Position numbers and translations under genes: made by a program | Part shown: piece by piece, positions 22,124 through 34,531 of the stretch | Position numbering within the stretch: position 1 is the stretch's first letter | Layout of the letters: every line of letters begins with the position of its first letter | Assembly (NCBI GenBank): GCA_009763385.1 | Contig: CM019827.1 | Coordinates: forward strand, 109,519,204 to 109,583,203 | DNA: 64,000 nucleotides | From: Coix lacryma-jobi var. lacryma-jobi | Lineage: Eukaryota > Streptophyta > Magnoliopsida > Poales > Poaceae | Direction of reading: 5' to 3' | The notes under the pieces: model-generated | Seen by the model: the letters and a program-made list of their open reading frames with translations, nothing else | Told to the model about the DNA's origin: nothing | Databases searched by the model: none

Positions 22124-23188
22124 GGTAATTGATGACAACCTATACAAAGATATGTGATTTAAATTTGAGTAACCACATTGATAGTGTTGGCTTCCCCTAC
22201 ATATGTGCTATAGAGTTTAGTTATAAATTTGGCACATATGTATGGATAAGAAATGTGGGTGAGCAATACTACCAATGATGATGCTAAGGCATAAGAATGG
22301 ACCTTTGAAGCATGATACCAATCGGAGTGCATATGTTATACCATCCTTAGCACCATTTATCACTAGACATACATCAAAACTCAAGAACCCCGTGAGATCA
22401 ACATAATAAAAGGGCTCTTGAACCACTTGACAAACACATATGTCTAGTTTCCTCCTTATACATGCTAGTGAATCAATTCATCAATCATGTCCTATCACTA
22501 GCATTCACAACATAAGCATGGATATCAAATTAAAAGACTTAAGCAATGCAATCCATCATATGAATATGCACATTTCAAATGCAACATACATGTTTATGAG
22601 CTTGCTCCCCCTATTTGTAAGCTCAAATTTTAGTTGTTGTTTCCACGCTCCAAACCACTTGAAACTTACACTCTTTGTTATCTCCCCCTTTTATTAGCAT
22701 ATCTTTGTTGTATCATTTTCTCCCCCTTTGTCAACAATCATCATAAAGGCAGGGCAAATTTTAACAAAAGGAGACAACATTGTTCATGAGATTCTCATGA
22801 GGGGATCAAACTAAGTCAAGTTGTGGCTTAATCTAGCTCATGAGCATAGGATATTTAACACGGCTTGCTCTAGAGTAAGCTTCTTCACACATCTTGCAAT
22901 GGTTATCTTACTCACGTTGGTTAAACACTCATTGCTCACTTACTAGATCAAACACTAGAGTTACAAGCTCACAAACAAATTATATGCTACCACTAGAACA
23001 AGTCAAACATAGAAGCAATAGTGGTACCATATATACTTCAAATTCATTTGATTTACCATGAATGAGCCTAAATAAGCAATGTGATGGCTATATGAACTAG
23101 AACACGACCTAATAAGAATGAATGCATATGCCAAACAATTTCACCTTTGCTTTCTTGGAGGAGAGGCATGTCATAAGTGGGGGTGCAT
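22124..23188 (-). other. 3' untranslated region of Copia A-left
   Basis: Non-coding sequence between the pol stop and the polypurine tract. It aligns inverted with 43132-44150 of A-right. No extra gene is visible. Confidence 0.75.
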
Positions 23189-24950
23189 TCAACTCATGTT
23201 GGAGAAGTCTAGAATATTCAATTCATTTCGTAGCTTGCAAAACCTTCTCTCATCTAGTGGCTTGGTGAAGATATCGGCAAGTTGATCATCGGTGCCCACA
23301 CTTTCAATAGATATATCTTTCTTTGCTTGATGGTCTCTAATGAAGTGATGCCTTATATCAATGTGTTTTGTGCTTGAGTGTTGAACCGGGTTGGTGGCTA
23401 TTTTGACGGCGCTCTCATTATCACATAGCAATGGGACTTGTCCAAACTTGACTCCATAATCTTGCAATGTTGCTTTCATCCATAGCAATTGTGCACAACA
23501 ACTACCTGCAGATATGTATTCGGCTTCGGCGGTAGAGAGTGCAACACTATTTTGCTTCTTTGATGACCATGAGACAAGTGATCTTCCAAGCAATTGACAA
23601 GTGCCTGATGTGCTCTTTCTATCCACCTTGCATCCCGCATAATCGGAATCCGAGTATCCAATCAATTCAAATTGAGAGCCCTTGGGATACCATAGTCCAA
23701 CATTAGGAGTGTGCTTCAAATATCTCAATATTATTTTGGTTGCCTTCAAATGACTTTCTCTTGGTGAAGCTTGGAACCTTGCACACATGCACACACTAAA
23801 CATGACATCCGACCTTGATGCGGTCACATAGAGTAGGCTTCCGATCATTGATCGATATAGCTTTTGATCCACCATATCACCACTAGAATCACTATCCAAG
23901 TGTCCATTTGTGCCTATTGGAGTGGTTATTGCTTTTGCTAAATCTAACCCGAACTTCTTGAGCATGTCCTTGATGTACTTGCCTTGACTAACGAATGTGC
24001 CTTTCTTCATTTGCTTGATTTGTAGACCAAGGAAGTAACTAAGCTCTCCAATCATAGACATCTCAAACTCCTTAGCCATCATCTCTCCAAACTCTTCACA
24101 AAAATCTTGGTTGGTTGATCCAAAGATATTGTCATCCACATATATTTGCAATACAAACAAGTCACTTCCAATCTTCTTGGTGAAAAGAGTGGTGTCAACC
24201 TTCCCAATTTTGAATCCTTTGGCTAACAAGAAATCCCTCAATCTTTCATACCATGCTCTTGGTGCTTGTTTCAACCCATAAAGTGCCTTCTTGAGCTTGT
24301 ACACATGGTTGGGCTTCTTCAAATCTTCAAATCTGGGAGGTTGCTCAACATACACTAGCTCATTGATGAATCCATTGAGAAATGCACTCTGGACATCCAT
24401 TTGATAGAGCTTGATGTTGTGAGAACAAGCATATGCAAGTAAGATTCTTATGGCCTCCAATCTAGCAATTGGTGCATAGGTTTCTCCAAAGTCAATACCT
24501 TCCAATTGAGTGTACCCTTGTGCAACCAATCTTGCTTTGTTTCTAACAACAATGCCATCTTCATCTTGCTTGTTCCGGAAGACCCATCTTGTGCCAATCA
24601 CATTTGTATTCTTTGGTCTTTCCACTAACTCCCAAACATCATTGCGGGTAAAGTTGTTCAACTCTTCATGCATTGCATTTACCCAATCAACATCCATCAA
24701 AGCTTCATCAATCTTGGTTGGCTCAATAGATGATACAAATGAGTAGTGTTCACAAAAAGATGCCAATCTTGATCTTGTTTGCACACCTCTTCTTATGTTA
24801 CCAACAATTTGATCCAAAGGATGATCTCTTGCAATATGTATTGGTTGGAGCACTTATTGCGGTTGGGCACTTGCACTTGCACTAGCATCTTGTTGATCTT
24901 GAGAACCACTAGAGTTTGCAATATCATTGTCATGCATGGTTGGAGGAGAG
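23189..24950 (-). pseudogene. Copia A-left Pol, reverse transcriptase and RNase H (5' part missing)
   Basis: The minus strand encodes a 554-codon open frame from 24853 covering the Copia reverse transcriptase (WELVERPKNTNVIGTRWVF, LYQMDVQSAFLNG, the catalytic YVDD) and RNase H (SDSDYAGCKVDRKSTSG, STAEAEYISAGS), ending DERRFCKLRNELNILD. These copy element RNA into DNA and remove the RNA. A TAA at 24854-24856 interrupts the frame, and the upstream linker breaks off at 24950, where element E is inserted. Protease and integrase are not present on this side. The matching A-right copy carries more lesions, so this is the better preserved RT. Confidence 0.93.
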
Positions 24951-26341
24951 TGTTGGGTATTTTAAAGGCACACAGAGAAATCCGCAAGCGCACGGATAAC
25001 GATGTAGCTTTCACCTGAGAGTATTCTAGGGTATCGATTTCCACGGGGACCGTGAAGTGTACTAGAAGAATTAAGAACGTCCAAGAAAAGAATGATAATG
25101 TGGGTAGAGAGAGATCTTAGGGTTTTCTAAGCGGGTCTATCTAATTAAAGGCTCACTATACTTTACTTACTTTGGAGCAGCAGGTCCTTTCCAACTCTCG
25201 AAAATACTGGGAAGAAGGTAGTTGGGGGAAGGCTGCCGAAAGCTCTACGAGAACACCAACCCTAACGTGGTGGATTACAAAGACCTGACAGAGCTGTCAC
25301 CTCTGGGGCTACCACAACTATCCAGAGGATTGGGCGCAAACTCAGGTAAACCCTAGTCTAGACACCGTGTCTACACTAACGCTTACTACTATAATTACTG
25401 CGGATAACTAGAGCACTCAATACGAGCAGAGATCCAGTAAATAAAGTAAAGCAAGAACTGCAATATAATTCTTAGAAATAGTAAATGAAGAACCTGGAGA
25501 TTACATGAAGACGAACCAGATGCTGCACCAATACAATGTCGAGGAAGATCCGACAGATCCGGCTCCTCCTCAGCTCTCTCCTCCTCCTCTCTCAAATCCA
25601 ATCTCTAATTACAACTAGATGAACTAGACAACTAGAACAAGAACTAGAACTAGAAGAACTAGAACTAGATCTAGATGAACTAGAACAGATTCATCTAGAG
25701 GGACCTCTACTTCTAATTGAAACCCTAGTTTCTGATGTGGAGATGAATAATGAAGATGGAGATGCCTGGAGAGGGGGGTCTGGGGTTGCTTATATAGCCC
25801 GAGGTGGAGTAGGGGGCAAGGAATCGCCATGTCATCGATCCGCGTCACGTTTATCGCCCACCGTTGGATCAAACCGACTTCAGGGACGGTGGAGATGCAT
25901 CCTAGGAGGCGGTGGAAGAATGTTCCAGAAGGCGGAGGCGAAACGGCCTCTGTGGCCGACCAGTCGGTCCCGGGGTGGGACCGGTCGGTCTGGCCCAGTG
26001 GGCCCATGTGGTGGCCCGCCTCGTGGTGTCTTCTGGTGTCTTCTAGATCCTTCTTTTGCAGATTTCGTCGCGAAATTAATATCTTTTCATCCGGGACTCC
26101 GAATATAGCAAATGATATGTCCGTTTCGATCGTCTCGACGAGCCCTTCGCAATGGTGCACTCCAATTCATCACTTGAGGTACTTTTATATGGTGAAATAT
26201 TGATGTCCTACAAAATAAGTGAGAGCACCAAAACTCGTGGAACTTGTTAGTTTCAAACCCTACAACTATGCTTTGTAATTCATTTAGTGTCATTTCATGC
26301 AATAGTTGATGGTTAATTATGAGCATTAGTGAACGTCAACA
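24951..26341 (-). repeat. LTR E1
   Basis: In plus orientation it starts TGTTGGGTATTTT and ends GAACGTCAACA, so the minus strand reads TG...CA. It is 1391 bp and nearly identical to E2. A minus-strand TATA box (CTATATAAGC) lies near 25790-25797. Confidence 0.92.
25790..26003 (-). promoter_or_regulatory. U3 motif cluster and TATA box of LTR E1
   Basis: GACCAGTCGGTCCC and GGACCGGTCGGTC (about 25958-25993) are self-complementary and lie about 160 bases upstream, on the minus strand, of CTATATAAGC. Confidence 0.55.
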
Positions 26342-26357
26342 AGTTCCCCCAAGCTTA
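26342..26357 (-). other. Polypurine tract of element E
   Basis: Minus strand TAAGCTTGGGGGAACT abuts the LTR start TGTTGACG. The same sequence follows LTR E2 at 37109-37124. Confidence 0.85.
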
Positions 26358-26437
26358 ACCTTTGCTAGTCCCGAGCAAAGCCAATCTCAACAATGGATCA
26401 GGAGTTGCTGCAATATCTTTACTTCCAACAAGTACAC

Positions 26438-26873
26438 TGACGGACCAGGATGTCAGAGATATCATCTATCGATGATTACTCCGACTAATCCAGGATGGCT
26501 TTAGAGAACCGAAGACTTGTAACGAAGTGTACTTGGATTAGGACTCTAGTTTGTAACTTAGCCGAGTTGTAAAAGGAAGTCCTGTTGTTAGGATAGGACT
26601 CCAATATTGTAACCGACTAGGACTCGGTCTGCGCTAAGGTTCACCTGGACATATAAGGGGAATCGGGCGCAGGCTCTAGAGGATCGATCATTGAATCATA
26701 AGCAATACACGAGGCACACGCCGCACTGGACGTAAGGTATTACGCTACTTAGCGGCCTGAACCCGTATAAATCGCTGTCCCTGTGTAATCGTCGAGTCCT
26801 ACGAACGCCGATCCCCACCGAACAAATCGTCTGAGATCACTCAAGACGAGTTGCCGGTTAACAAACACCGACA
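26438..26873 (+). repeat. 5' LTR of element F
   Basis: 436 bp, TGACGG...CCGACA, with ACATATAAGGGGAATCGG near 26648 as likely TATA region. Followed directly by a primer-site-like sequence. Confidence 0.92.
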
Positions 26874-26893
26874 GCTGGCGCGCCAGGTAGGGG
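26874..26893 (+). other. Presumed primer-binding site of element F
   Basis: GCTGGCGCGCCAGGTAGGGG begins right after the LTR. This TGGCGC-type start is common in grass Gypsy elements; the tRNA is not assigned. Confidence 0.7.
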
Positions 26894-26937
26894 CTTTCGG
26901 CGATTCGACGACCAAGAGCCCGGCGAACCACGACAAC

Positions 26938-27500
26938 ATGTTCTCAGCGGGATCAATTTTCGTTTTTGGCTCATGGACTTGCATTGCGGATGATCAAGGA
27001 AAGCTGCACAGACAGCTCGCCGTGGAATCAGAACCACAAGCCATGCCAAAGATGGAACACCTCGCTCAGAACCTAGCAAATCTGACAATCCAAGACCCGC
27101 AAGATCCTAGGGACCATACAAAGGCATCCGACTCCTACTCCAACTCGAATCTTGAAGAAAAGGACCCGGACACCTGCTATGGCTTCACCTTCGGGCTGCG
27201 GAATTCTGCTGAAAACTTCCATAACTTGATTGGTGCAAAATTCAAAGAGTATCAACAGATACCTTTGACGGGAGCTCCACAGGGACTCGTTTTCAGCTCT
27301 ACCAAGGAGGGTAACATTGTCCATTGGCCAATTCAGCCTGCCCCGGCTAGACTGGTTGGCACAATTGACCAGCAACTTCCATACCAGCACAGACATCAGC
27401 TCCCTTTTGAGGAACACGACTCCACAACGGAACTAATCTCCAGCACTTCTACTTTGGAATCAGTAACACCGGGATCATCAAACCAGGGCTACACTCGCGA
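26938..27500 (+). pseudogene. Leader-proximal open frame of element F, possible Gag remnant
   Basis: The plus frame with ATG at 26938 encodes MFSAGSIFVFGSWTCIADDQ and continues through a Gln/Pro/Ser-rich stretch (DPDTCYGFTFGLRNSAENFH). It stands where Gag should be, 65 bases after the LTR, but has no capsid or zinc-knuckle signature that I recognise. The frame stays open to 27867, but beyond about 27500 it overlaps a better-supported minus-strand frame. Function is not assigned; Gag is suggested only by position. Confidence 0.4.
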
Positions 27501-27528
27501 AGTCTTCATGGCGGGGCATCAGTCATCT

Positions 27529-27918
27529 CTACGACCACCAATCCGAAGCAGGAAGCCCCAATCCCCGCTCTACGAAGGCTTTAAACATCGCGATCTCCGT
27601 GGTGTTGGGGGCAGGAGCGCGATGATCAGTGGGTACCCTCCATCCATCCAGTGGTTGCGCCCGCAGCAATCCTTGCTGCGCCAGGAATGCCAGTTCCGCC
27701 AGGGTGGTGTCCAGCTTCTTCCACGCCAAAACATTAGTTGGCGGGTTCGGATGCTTAGGTCTCCCAGTGGTGGTGATCCTAGGTTTCTTCTTCTCCGCTG
27801 CAGACTGTTTCTTGGGACCCATGTTGGTGACGAGAGATTTTCTACGCATCCACTGAGAGTTGGCTAAGGGATCCCTAGCTCTGAAGGCAATGGCTTGATG
27901 AAAGCGTGAGGAAAGCAC
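27529..27918 (-). CDS. Antisense open frame in element F, similar to 'putative gypsy type transposon' domain
   Basis: On the minus strand, 129 codons include a basic stretch (MGPKKQSAAEKKKPRITTTG) and then LAFLAQQGLLRAQPLDGWRVP and APAPNTTEIAMFKAFVERGL, which resemble the plant domain Transposase_28 (a protein of unknown role found in grass Gypsy elements). A minus-strand CTATAATAAG lies at 27934-27943. That is too close to the first ATG, but about 115 bases before MGPKKQ, the more likely start. The domain stops early (ASDWWS then stop). Either an antisense element gene or a captured fragment; the domain match is from memory of its motifs. Confidence 0.45.
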   Translation of the reverse strand: MLSSRFHQAIAFRARDPLANSQWMRRKSLVTNMGPKKQSAAEKKKPRITTTGRPKHPNPPTNVLAWKKLDTTLAELAFLAQQGLLRAQPLDGWRVPTDHRAPAPNTTEIAMFKAFVERGLGLPASDWWS

Positions 27919-27949
27919 AAGCCCAGTGGCGGCTTATTATAGATCTGTT

Positions 27950-29390
27950 TTGATAACCGTTCGGCTTTCCTAAATGGCGTCATGGCAACGTCTGTAACCC
28001 TAACGGCTGGGAACACGTGTCAGATGGCGTTAGAGATAGAGAACAGGAACAGTAAACAGATAAAGTTTTCCTTCCGCAAGATACATTTAGTACTCGGGAA
28101 ACAAGACAGAGGACTCGAAAAATATTCCAAGTACCTGGATCTTTGTTATTATTACTCGGAATTACAACAGAGATACATGGAAACATCTTGAGATACAACA
28201 ACTTTCAACAGAAGTACAATCAAGGTGTAAAACGATACTCTAGTAAATTCAAGGTACATAGCCTTGATGCCTATTGCACCAAGGACCGGGTTCAGTGAGA
28301 CGCAGTAAAGCAGACACAGAACCTTGGGTAGACACTATCTTTTCAGTGCATCCCAAGGTGGGTCTTTGGTACCACCCCAGTACTCAAGGAACTCGGGGAA
28401 GACCATCACCCTCGCCGCCCTTTTGACAACCTGTGACTCCGAGGTTATCTACGAGTGGTAGTCACAAGAGTTCTTTTAGGCGCACCTCTGTGTCCCTCTG
28501 CTCGCGACCACTTGGAAACCACCCTAACGGATGGTCCTTTCACAAGAGTTCTTCTGGGCACTTCATCTATTCTACAGAAGGAAGACACCCGGAGGCTCGA
28601 TCATCTCAGCTACTGCTATTACAATACCCATGGAACTAATAAGAAGTTCTACACTCTCGAAAGATATGAGCTCTTTGCTTCCCAGGCAGGGTATTTATAG
28701 GCGGTTTCTTCTGAGTCTATAGACCAGGTTCATCAACAAGAGTGATTGCTGGACCAATAATTCAACCAATGTACTGTGGTGCATGTGAAGCTCGGTATGG
28801 GTAACAGAGCTGATTCTTACCCGCACTTCAAGACGAAGACGACAAAGTTTACAGTTGCAGAAAACGACAAACATCATTATTACGCACAGTTGGAACAGTC
28901 AGCAGTCAATTATTGCTGGACTCAAGGTAATTTTTATTCAGTGGGGGGTGATATGGGATGTTTGTTGAAAACATTGCCCACCTGAAGCTGAGTAATTATT
29001 ATTTGGACGGTTTAAGCAACAAGTTGGTGTCATGGTCCGACTCCTCAAGACCTTAATAGATTGCCTAATGGCTTCATTTAGAAGACCCCGAGAACCGACT
29101 ACTATGGTACTCGGAACTCAGGCTCGGGGGCTGCAGGGTATAATCTATAAAGGAAATGTTTTTTCTTATTCAAGATTTACTCGGAAAAGGCTCCAAAGAT
29201 CCTCAAAGTTATTATAAATAACAAGAGGCTCAGGGGCTACACCATATGGGTGCACTTTTTGTAAAAAGCGCACACCATGGAATTTCTTTACTCTCGGAGC
29301 ACTTAAAGATTTCTCAAGACATTACTCGGAGATTCTCAAGAAGAAACTAGAAGATAACGTCGTGAAGAAATGATGAAGAGCTCGGGGGCT
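27950..29390 (+). other. Non-coding 3' half of element F
   Basis: No recognisable coding sequence. ACTCGG words and CTCGGGGGCT occur repeatedly on the plus strand. GAAGAGCTCGGGGGCT at 29375-29390 serves as the polypurine tract before the 3' LTR. Confidence 0.6.
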
Positions 29391-29826
29391 TGACGGACCA
29401 GGATGTCAGAGATATCATCTATCGATGATTACTCCGACTAATCCAGGATGGCTTTAGAGATCCGAAGACTTGTAATGAAGTGTACTTGGATTAGGACTCT
29501 AGTTTGTAACTTAGCCGAGTTGTAAAAGGAAGTCCTGTTGTTAGGATAGGACTCCAATATTGTAACCGGCTAGGACTCAGTCTGCGCTAAGGTTCACCCG
29601 AACATATAAGGGGAATCGGGCGCAGGCTCTAGAGGATAAATCATTGAATCATAAGCAATACACAAGGCACACGCCGCACTGGACGTAAGGTATTACGCTA
29701 CTTAGCGGCCTGAACCAGTATAAATCGCTGTCCCTGTGTAATCGTCGAGTCCTACGAACGCCGATCCCCACCGAACAAATCGTCTGAGATCACTTAAGAG
29801 GAGTTGCCGGTTAACAAACACCGACA
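29391..29826 (+). repeat. 3' LTR of element F
   Basis: 436 bp, same ends as 26438-26873 with only a few differences; followed by the TACAC target duplication. Confidence 0.92.
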
Positions 29827-29831
29827 TACAC

Positions 29832-31439
29832 ATGTATTCAAATATAAGTTCTGATATGGAATAGGAAAAAGTATCATATTATTCATCATGGGGCTTAGTA
29901 CTTTACCTTGAATCTTGAGTAATTGAAAGATAGAACGATCAAATCAAGCACTATGTCTCTAGTTCTTTCACTTCACCTTTATCCCGGAGTTTTATGAATT
30001 TTTAGAAAAGCTTAAAAACATATGTTGTCAAATTAAACAATGGATCCAAACAGAAAGTCAACAATACCATTGAATCGAGAAGTGCATGTGTATGGAAAAT
30101 GGAGGCGGATGCTCTTTTGAATATATCACTCTTTTCTATTTATCAAAGACACATGGCTATCGGGCTAATTCTACTAGCGGACACATGCCCATTTTTTTTC
30201 TGATATTCATTTTTTTATCATTTTTTTTCTTTCGAGGTTCCGGACACTTGTCCCTTTTTATTTCCTTGGGATCTTTCTTTTTGAGGTTTCAGACACTTGT
30301 CCCTTTTTATTTCCTCGGATTTTTTTCTCTCTTTTTTTTTCTTCTTTTTTTTTCAATAGCCACATGCTTCCAACAAACTTTTCAGAGGATTGGAACAAAT
30401 AATCATGAGCATTTATGCGGAAAATGGATGGAATGTGTAAGTGATCTCAATTCAATAGCATGATAACTTTTCATAGGGTCAACAAAGCTTAATTTAACTC
30501 AATGCAATTATTAGTCATATTAATATTAGAAACTCTCCGAAACTCTAGTGTTGTTTTAGAACAAGATAACAGTAGCTCAGATCATCACATATCATATCTG
30601 TCAACTACCTAGACTCTAGATCAAGCATTTGCTACCCATGCATTTAATTTCATTTTTAAGCATCATTATTAACTAGGAGAACTCATGCTTTGAAGGTTAG
30701 GTACTTGAAAGAAATTAGATAGAGCAACTATTCATCATTTCCATGTAATGGATTAGAGAGAAAGTTCTTCTTTTATTATCAACTTCTTAAAACAAACTAG
30801 ACATACTATTTTATTTATTTAATCTAACACACTTTAAGATATAAAATAAAAGCTAATAATAATAATAGTAGTAGTAATAATAATAAAGACATACCTGAAT
30901 CGCGAAGATAACGGGGGTGCGTCTCCCCCAAGCTGGTTCCCTTAATAGCGTTGAGCTTTCATGTGCCCATATTTTTTTTTAATTAATGGTGAGCCTTCAT
31001 GTGCCCACATATTTTTTTGTTTTGTTTTATATTTTATTTTCATTTATGTATAGAAGGAAAACTTAAGAGGATAAGGATACTTACATGGATACACGGGGGT
31101 GCTTTCCCCCAAGCTGAATGTTGACGTAGTCGTTCCATCTTGCAATGTAGCAGACTGGCGGTGAAAATGTTCTTCCTCCATCGGAGCATTGATTGATGTT
31201 GATGGTTGTTGAAATAGTGCTCCAACAGTGGATGGAACATCCACTTGCTCGTCAGCTTTTCTTGGTCTTTCAATCCTGTGAAACTCAAATAGACAACAAA
31301 ACTTGTGGAACAGATTAAGCGTTAGTGGTTGGTCACTTAAGCCTTAGTTGTCTAGAATTTCAGTAAGATCTCTTTCTCAATATTTTTGTATTTTATATTT
31401 TTATGATGCAAGAGAAAATGCACAGGATGAATGCATGCA

Positions 31440-31486
<47 letters not shown>

Positions 31487-31804
31487 TTTATGCCACCACG
31501 ATGAACATTCCCGTGGGTTTTTACACACCATATAATTATTCACATGGGGCTTCATAGTTTATGATGCAGTGAAATATTTTTATTTTGTTTTTTCTAATGT
31601 AATGCAGAAATTAAAATGTGTTGTGAATTAAATATGATGATACAAGAAATGGTTATGGATTAAATATGAGAAATATGCAGCAAAGTAAATATAAAGATAA
31701 CTACCGATTTTTACCTTTTGGTGAAGGTTCAGATATTTAGGTCCGACGAACCGGACCTTTCCTTGGTTCAGACCTCCCAAGGTTGTCAGACGTTTGGAAA
31801 GTTT
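29832..31804 (-). other. Element E internal region, non-coding
   Basis: No reverse transcriptase or integrase motif could be found on either strand. T-rich tracts occupy 30190-30355. Polypurine-tract-like TCCCCCAAGCT occurs near 30924 and 31105, each after ACGGGGGTGC. Apparent open frames here are low-complexity. Confidence 0.6.
31441..31487. repeat. (TTA)n microsatellite
   Basis: About fifteen uninterrupted ATT units. Confidence 0.95.
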
Positions 31805-32260
31805 TTATTGATTGTACCTCTTAGGTGCGGACTTTTTCCTCCATACTTTCTTGGTCTGAGTCTTCACTTCCTGTGGTTCACTGTCTTGAGGTTTCTCTTC
31901 TTTCTTTTCTGGGACAGTGTCGATAGCTTCTTCTTCGTGATTGGCCTCTCTATTCTTGATAGTTTGTCTTCTTTGGCTTTGAGAGCGGCGTCTTTCACTT
32001 CTATTCTTCTTGGGTGCTTCATTGGGCATGTAGTTGATGAAGTTGCATCGTGCCTTTTCTCCAGGAAAGTGAAAATGGATTTCCTCTTGTAGATGATTGT
32101 ACTTGTAGCGTAGAGGAATGGTCTTCCTAGGATGAGGTGGACATCATCGTCTTCTCATGTCGAGGATCAAGAAGTCTGTGGGGACTTCATGACCTCTAAT
32201 TCTGACTACGACATCTTCCATCATTCCTTCTTGTTTATGCCTCTTGATATGGTGTCACTC
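31805..32260 (-). pseudogene. Remnant of the Gypsy aspartic-protease region of element E
   Basis: The minus strand reads MEDVVVRIRGHEVPTDFLIL, then in a shifted frame DDVHLILGRPFLYATSTI, then in another frame PGEKARCNFINYMPNEAPKK and a long basic/acidic tail. VEDVLV...P.DF..LDM and LILGRPFL...FPGEK are the standard flap and C-terminal motifs of Athila/Tat-type Gypsy proteases, which cut Gag-Pol. At least two frameshifts separate the pieces, and the active-site D-S/T-G lies further upstream and is not recognisable. The position after gag fits Gypsy gene order. Confidence 0.6.
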
Positions 32261-34531
32261 ATGTTATTTGTTCGTCCAGTAGTTTCAATTGAAGCGTTAA
32301 TTGTGGACGTTGGCAACATCTTGCTTAGTGTGCATGTTCTTATAGATCTAGGACCTTTACTCTGTAGAATATGGGAGTTGACAAACTCTTCCTTGTTTTG
32401 CTCAAGAGTGTGTCCTGCTCATAAAGACAAGGTAGAGATCAAGTGCATGGGTTCTGTTGGTGGAAAAACACCAACAGAACCAAAAGTTTTATTTCATTCC
32501 TCTCTAACCTTAGGCACATTGAACAAGATAAACTTGTTGTTTATGTGTTTTATTAAATATTAACATGAGTGATAGGATCAGAGGATGAGCATGGAAGTAG
32601 CATCTTAAAATATTTAACAGATCATATTACTTAACCCATGGAAGGATAATCTACACATAATGTGTTGATATTTTCATGATTGTGATATATCATCTTCCAA
32701 AGGTTAGATGCAAAACATTTTAGCTCATTTAGTTAAGATAGTGAGATTCAAGAGAGTAAATCTAGGTACAAAGAGTAAAGAACTGAACATGTTGAGTTGA
32801 TTTGGTTGGATCAAGTGAGGTGCAACTTAAACATGTTTAGTTCTTTATTTATGCATACCAGAATCAAAGAGAAGCTTTTAAAGTGAAGGTCACTTACCTT
32901 GAAATGTTACTTTATCATTGAAGAGTGATTGTGTCGAACCACCTTGTGGAAGCTTCTCTTGTTTAGCTGGTTGTTGTTCATGACTAGCTTGTCTTCTCTT
33001 GCCTATCTCACAGTGGGCCAGCTGAGTCTTGTCCTCAATAGATCCAGATGATGGAGACTTTGTCAACTATTTTCTTAATTTGTAGGCTTAGGTACTGTCT
33101 CTCCATCTTCTACTTCTTGTGGTGCAGTGGCTTCATCCTTTATGATATCCCCTCAATTCCTGGCAGTTGGTTCTTCCTTTGTCGGTTGAGTCAACGTCTT
33201 CTCTTGGTTTTCTTTGGCTGCTCATATATGGTGTAGTTGTTGAAGAAGCAGCGAACCCTTTGGTCAAAGATCCAAAAGTGGATTTCTCTAGGTCGACATA
33301 GATGATAATATTGAAGGTTTTCAAGAACGATCTTCCAAGAATGATTGGTAGATCATATTCTTCTTCTTGATTGGGGTAGCGTCCAGTGGCTTGTACTGAT
33401 CAAAGTGTTGAAGCTAGATTTTTCCGTCCTCCCCTTTAAGCAGATCTAGACAACGGAATTGTGTCTCCCCCAAGCTGGCTTGTGAGGAAGGTGGATGCCC
33501 AATTTTTCTTCAACAACATGTTCATGTGTTGAATTTGTAGACCTTGGTGTTGTTGAAGTTGTTCCACTTCATCCCCCAAACTAGCTCTTGTGTTAGAAGA
33601 CAGGATAAGTTCTCACTGCTTGTGTTTTTACTGTTTAATCTGAGGGTTCAGAGACGAGTGCCCCCATGATGGTCTTTGTCTTTTAATGGCCCAACTCAGA
33701 CTTGTTTACCTATTTCCATGGAGTGAGTGCTTTGATTGTAGATATTGTTTGTGGCACTCATCTTCTATCTTGTTCTATGGATCTCTTTTCTCCATGATCA
33801 GTGAGTTGTGTCTCCCTTGCGTAAGTTGTTGAGTTCATGTGTATCTTCATCTCCAGTGTGGGTTCTTCTCAGGACTTTCCCAAATTCATATTAAATGTTT
33901 TCCTGCAGGGGTTAGTCCAACAAAATAACCAACATCCACTATAGCATACTATCGGCTCAAAAACCAACCTAGACACCACGTCTAATTTGATTTAGGAAGG
34001 CATTTTAACCTAAGCACCATGCTTAATTTAAAAACCTTTGAAAGCAAGATCATCACTCCTAAACTAGGCACCATGCTCAATTTAAGAGATGTATGAAAGC
34101 ACTTCAAACCTAAACATATACTATAGCAAATGAAGGTAGTATTAAAGCATTAAAGAGATTTACTCAAATGGTGATGAGAGAGCATGATTAGTGTATAGCA
34201 CATGAGCATGTCTTAAAGGTAGGGGCAACCAATATAGCAACATGGTAAGAGATGTTCTTACAAAGTGTATCCCCCAAGCTTAGAATTGCAAAAATCTAGA
34301 TTGGATGAATGTAATTCAATGTTGCATGATGATTAGTTGGACATACCTTATGTTTGTTATTCCTTCGAACTTTTTGCTTCAGACCTGGAAAGGTTAGTGA
34401 CAAGAATACCTGAAGGAATATTTTAACAATTATATCCTTATGCTCATTATACAAGGGCAGTGTAGCAAGAAAGTAAACACTGATCTGAAAAATGCTTGTT
34501 TTAGAACACTGAGCTTGTCCTGGGGAAACCT
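32261..34531 (-). other. Element E, decayed region between gag and protease
   Basis: No continuous coding frame. TCCCCCAAGCTGG (33465), TCCCCCAAACTAG (33572) and TCCCCCAAGCTTAG (34271) repeat the polypurine-tract sequence. Confidence 0.5.

Larger units (their letters stand above)
26438..29826 (+). mobile_element. Small LTR retrotransposon F inserted in element E
   Basis: Two 436-bp LTRs (26438-26873 and 29391-29826) start TGACGGACCAGG and end AACACCGACA. The flanks are TACAC on both sides (26433-26437, 29827-29831), a clean 5-bp target duplication. The internal region is about 2.5 kb and contains no protease, integrase or reverse transcriptase, so the element depended on others for movement. 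The high LTR similarity implies recent insertion. Confidence 0.93.

Noticed and set aside
23476..23661. Minus-strand short frame, mirrored at 42659-42844 on plus
   Set aside because: Out-of-frame shadow of the Copia RNase H region in both copies.
25737..26203. Open frames of about 120 codons in LTR E1, repeated at 36516-36970
   Set aside because: They lie wholly within the LTR and are repeated only because the LTR is; frames on both strands are open, so coding is unlikely.
30086..30463. Hydrophobic Phe-rich open frame that could suggest a membrane protein
   Set aside because: It is produced by T-runs in non-coding sequence of element E and has no family similarity.
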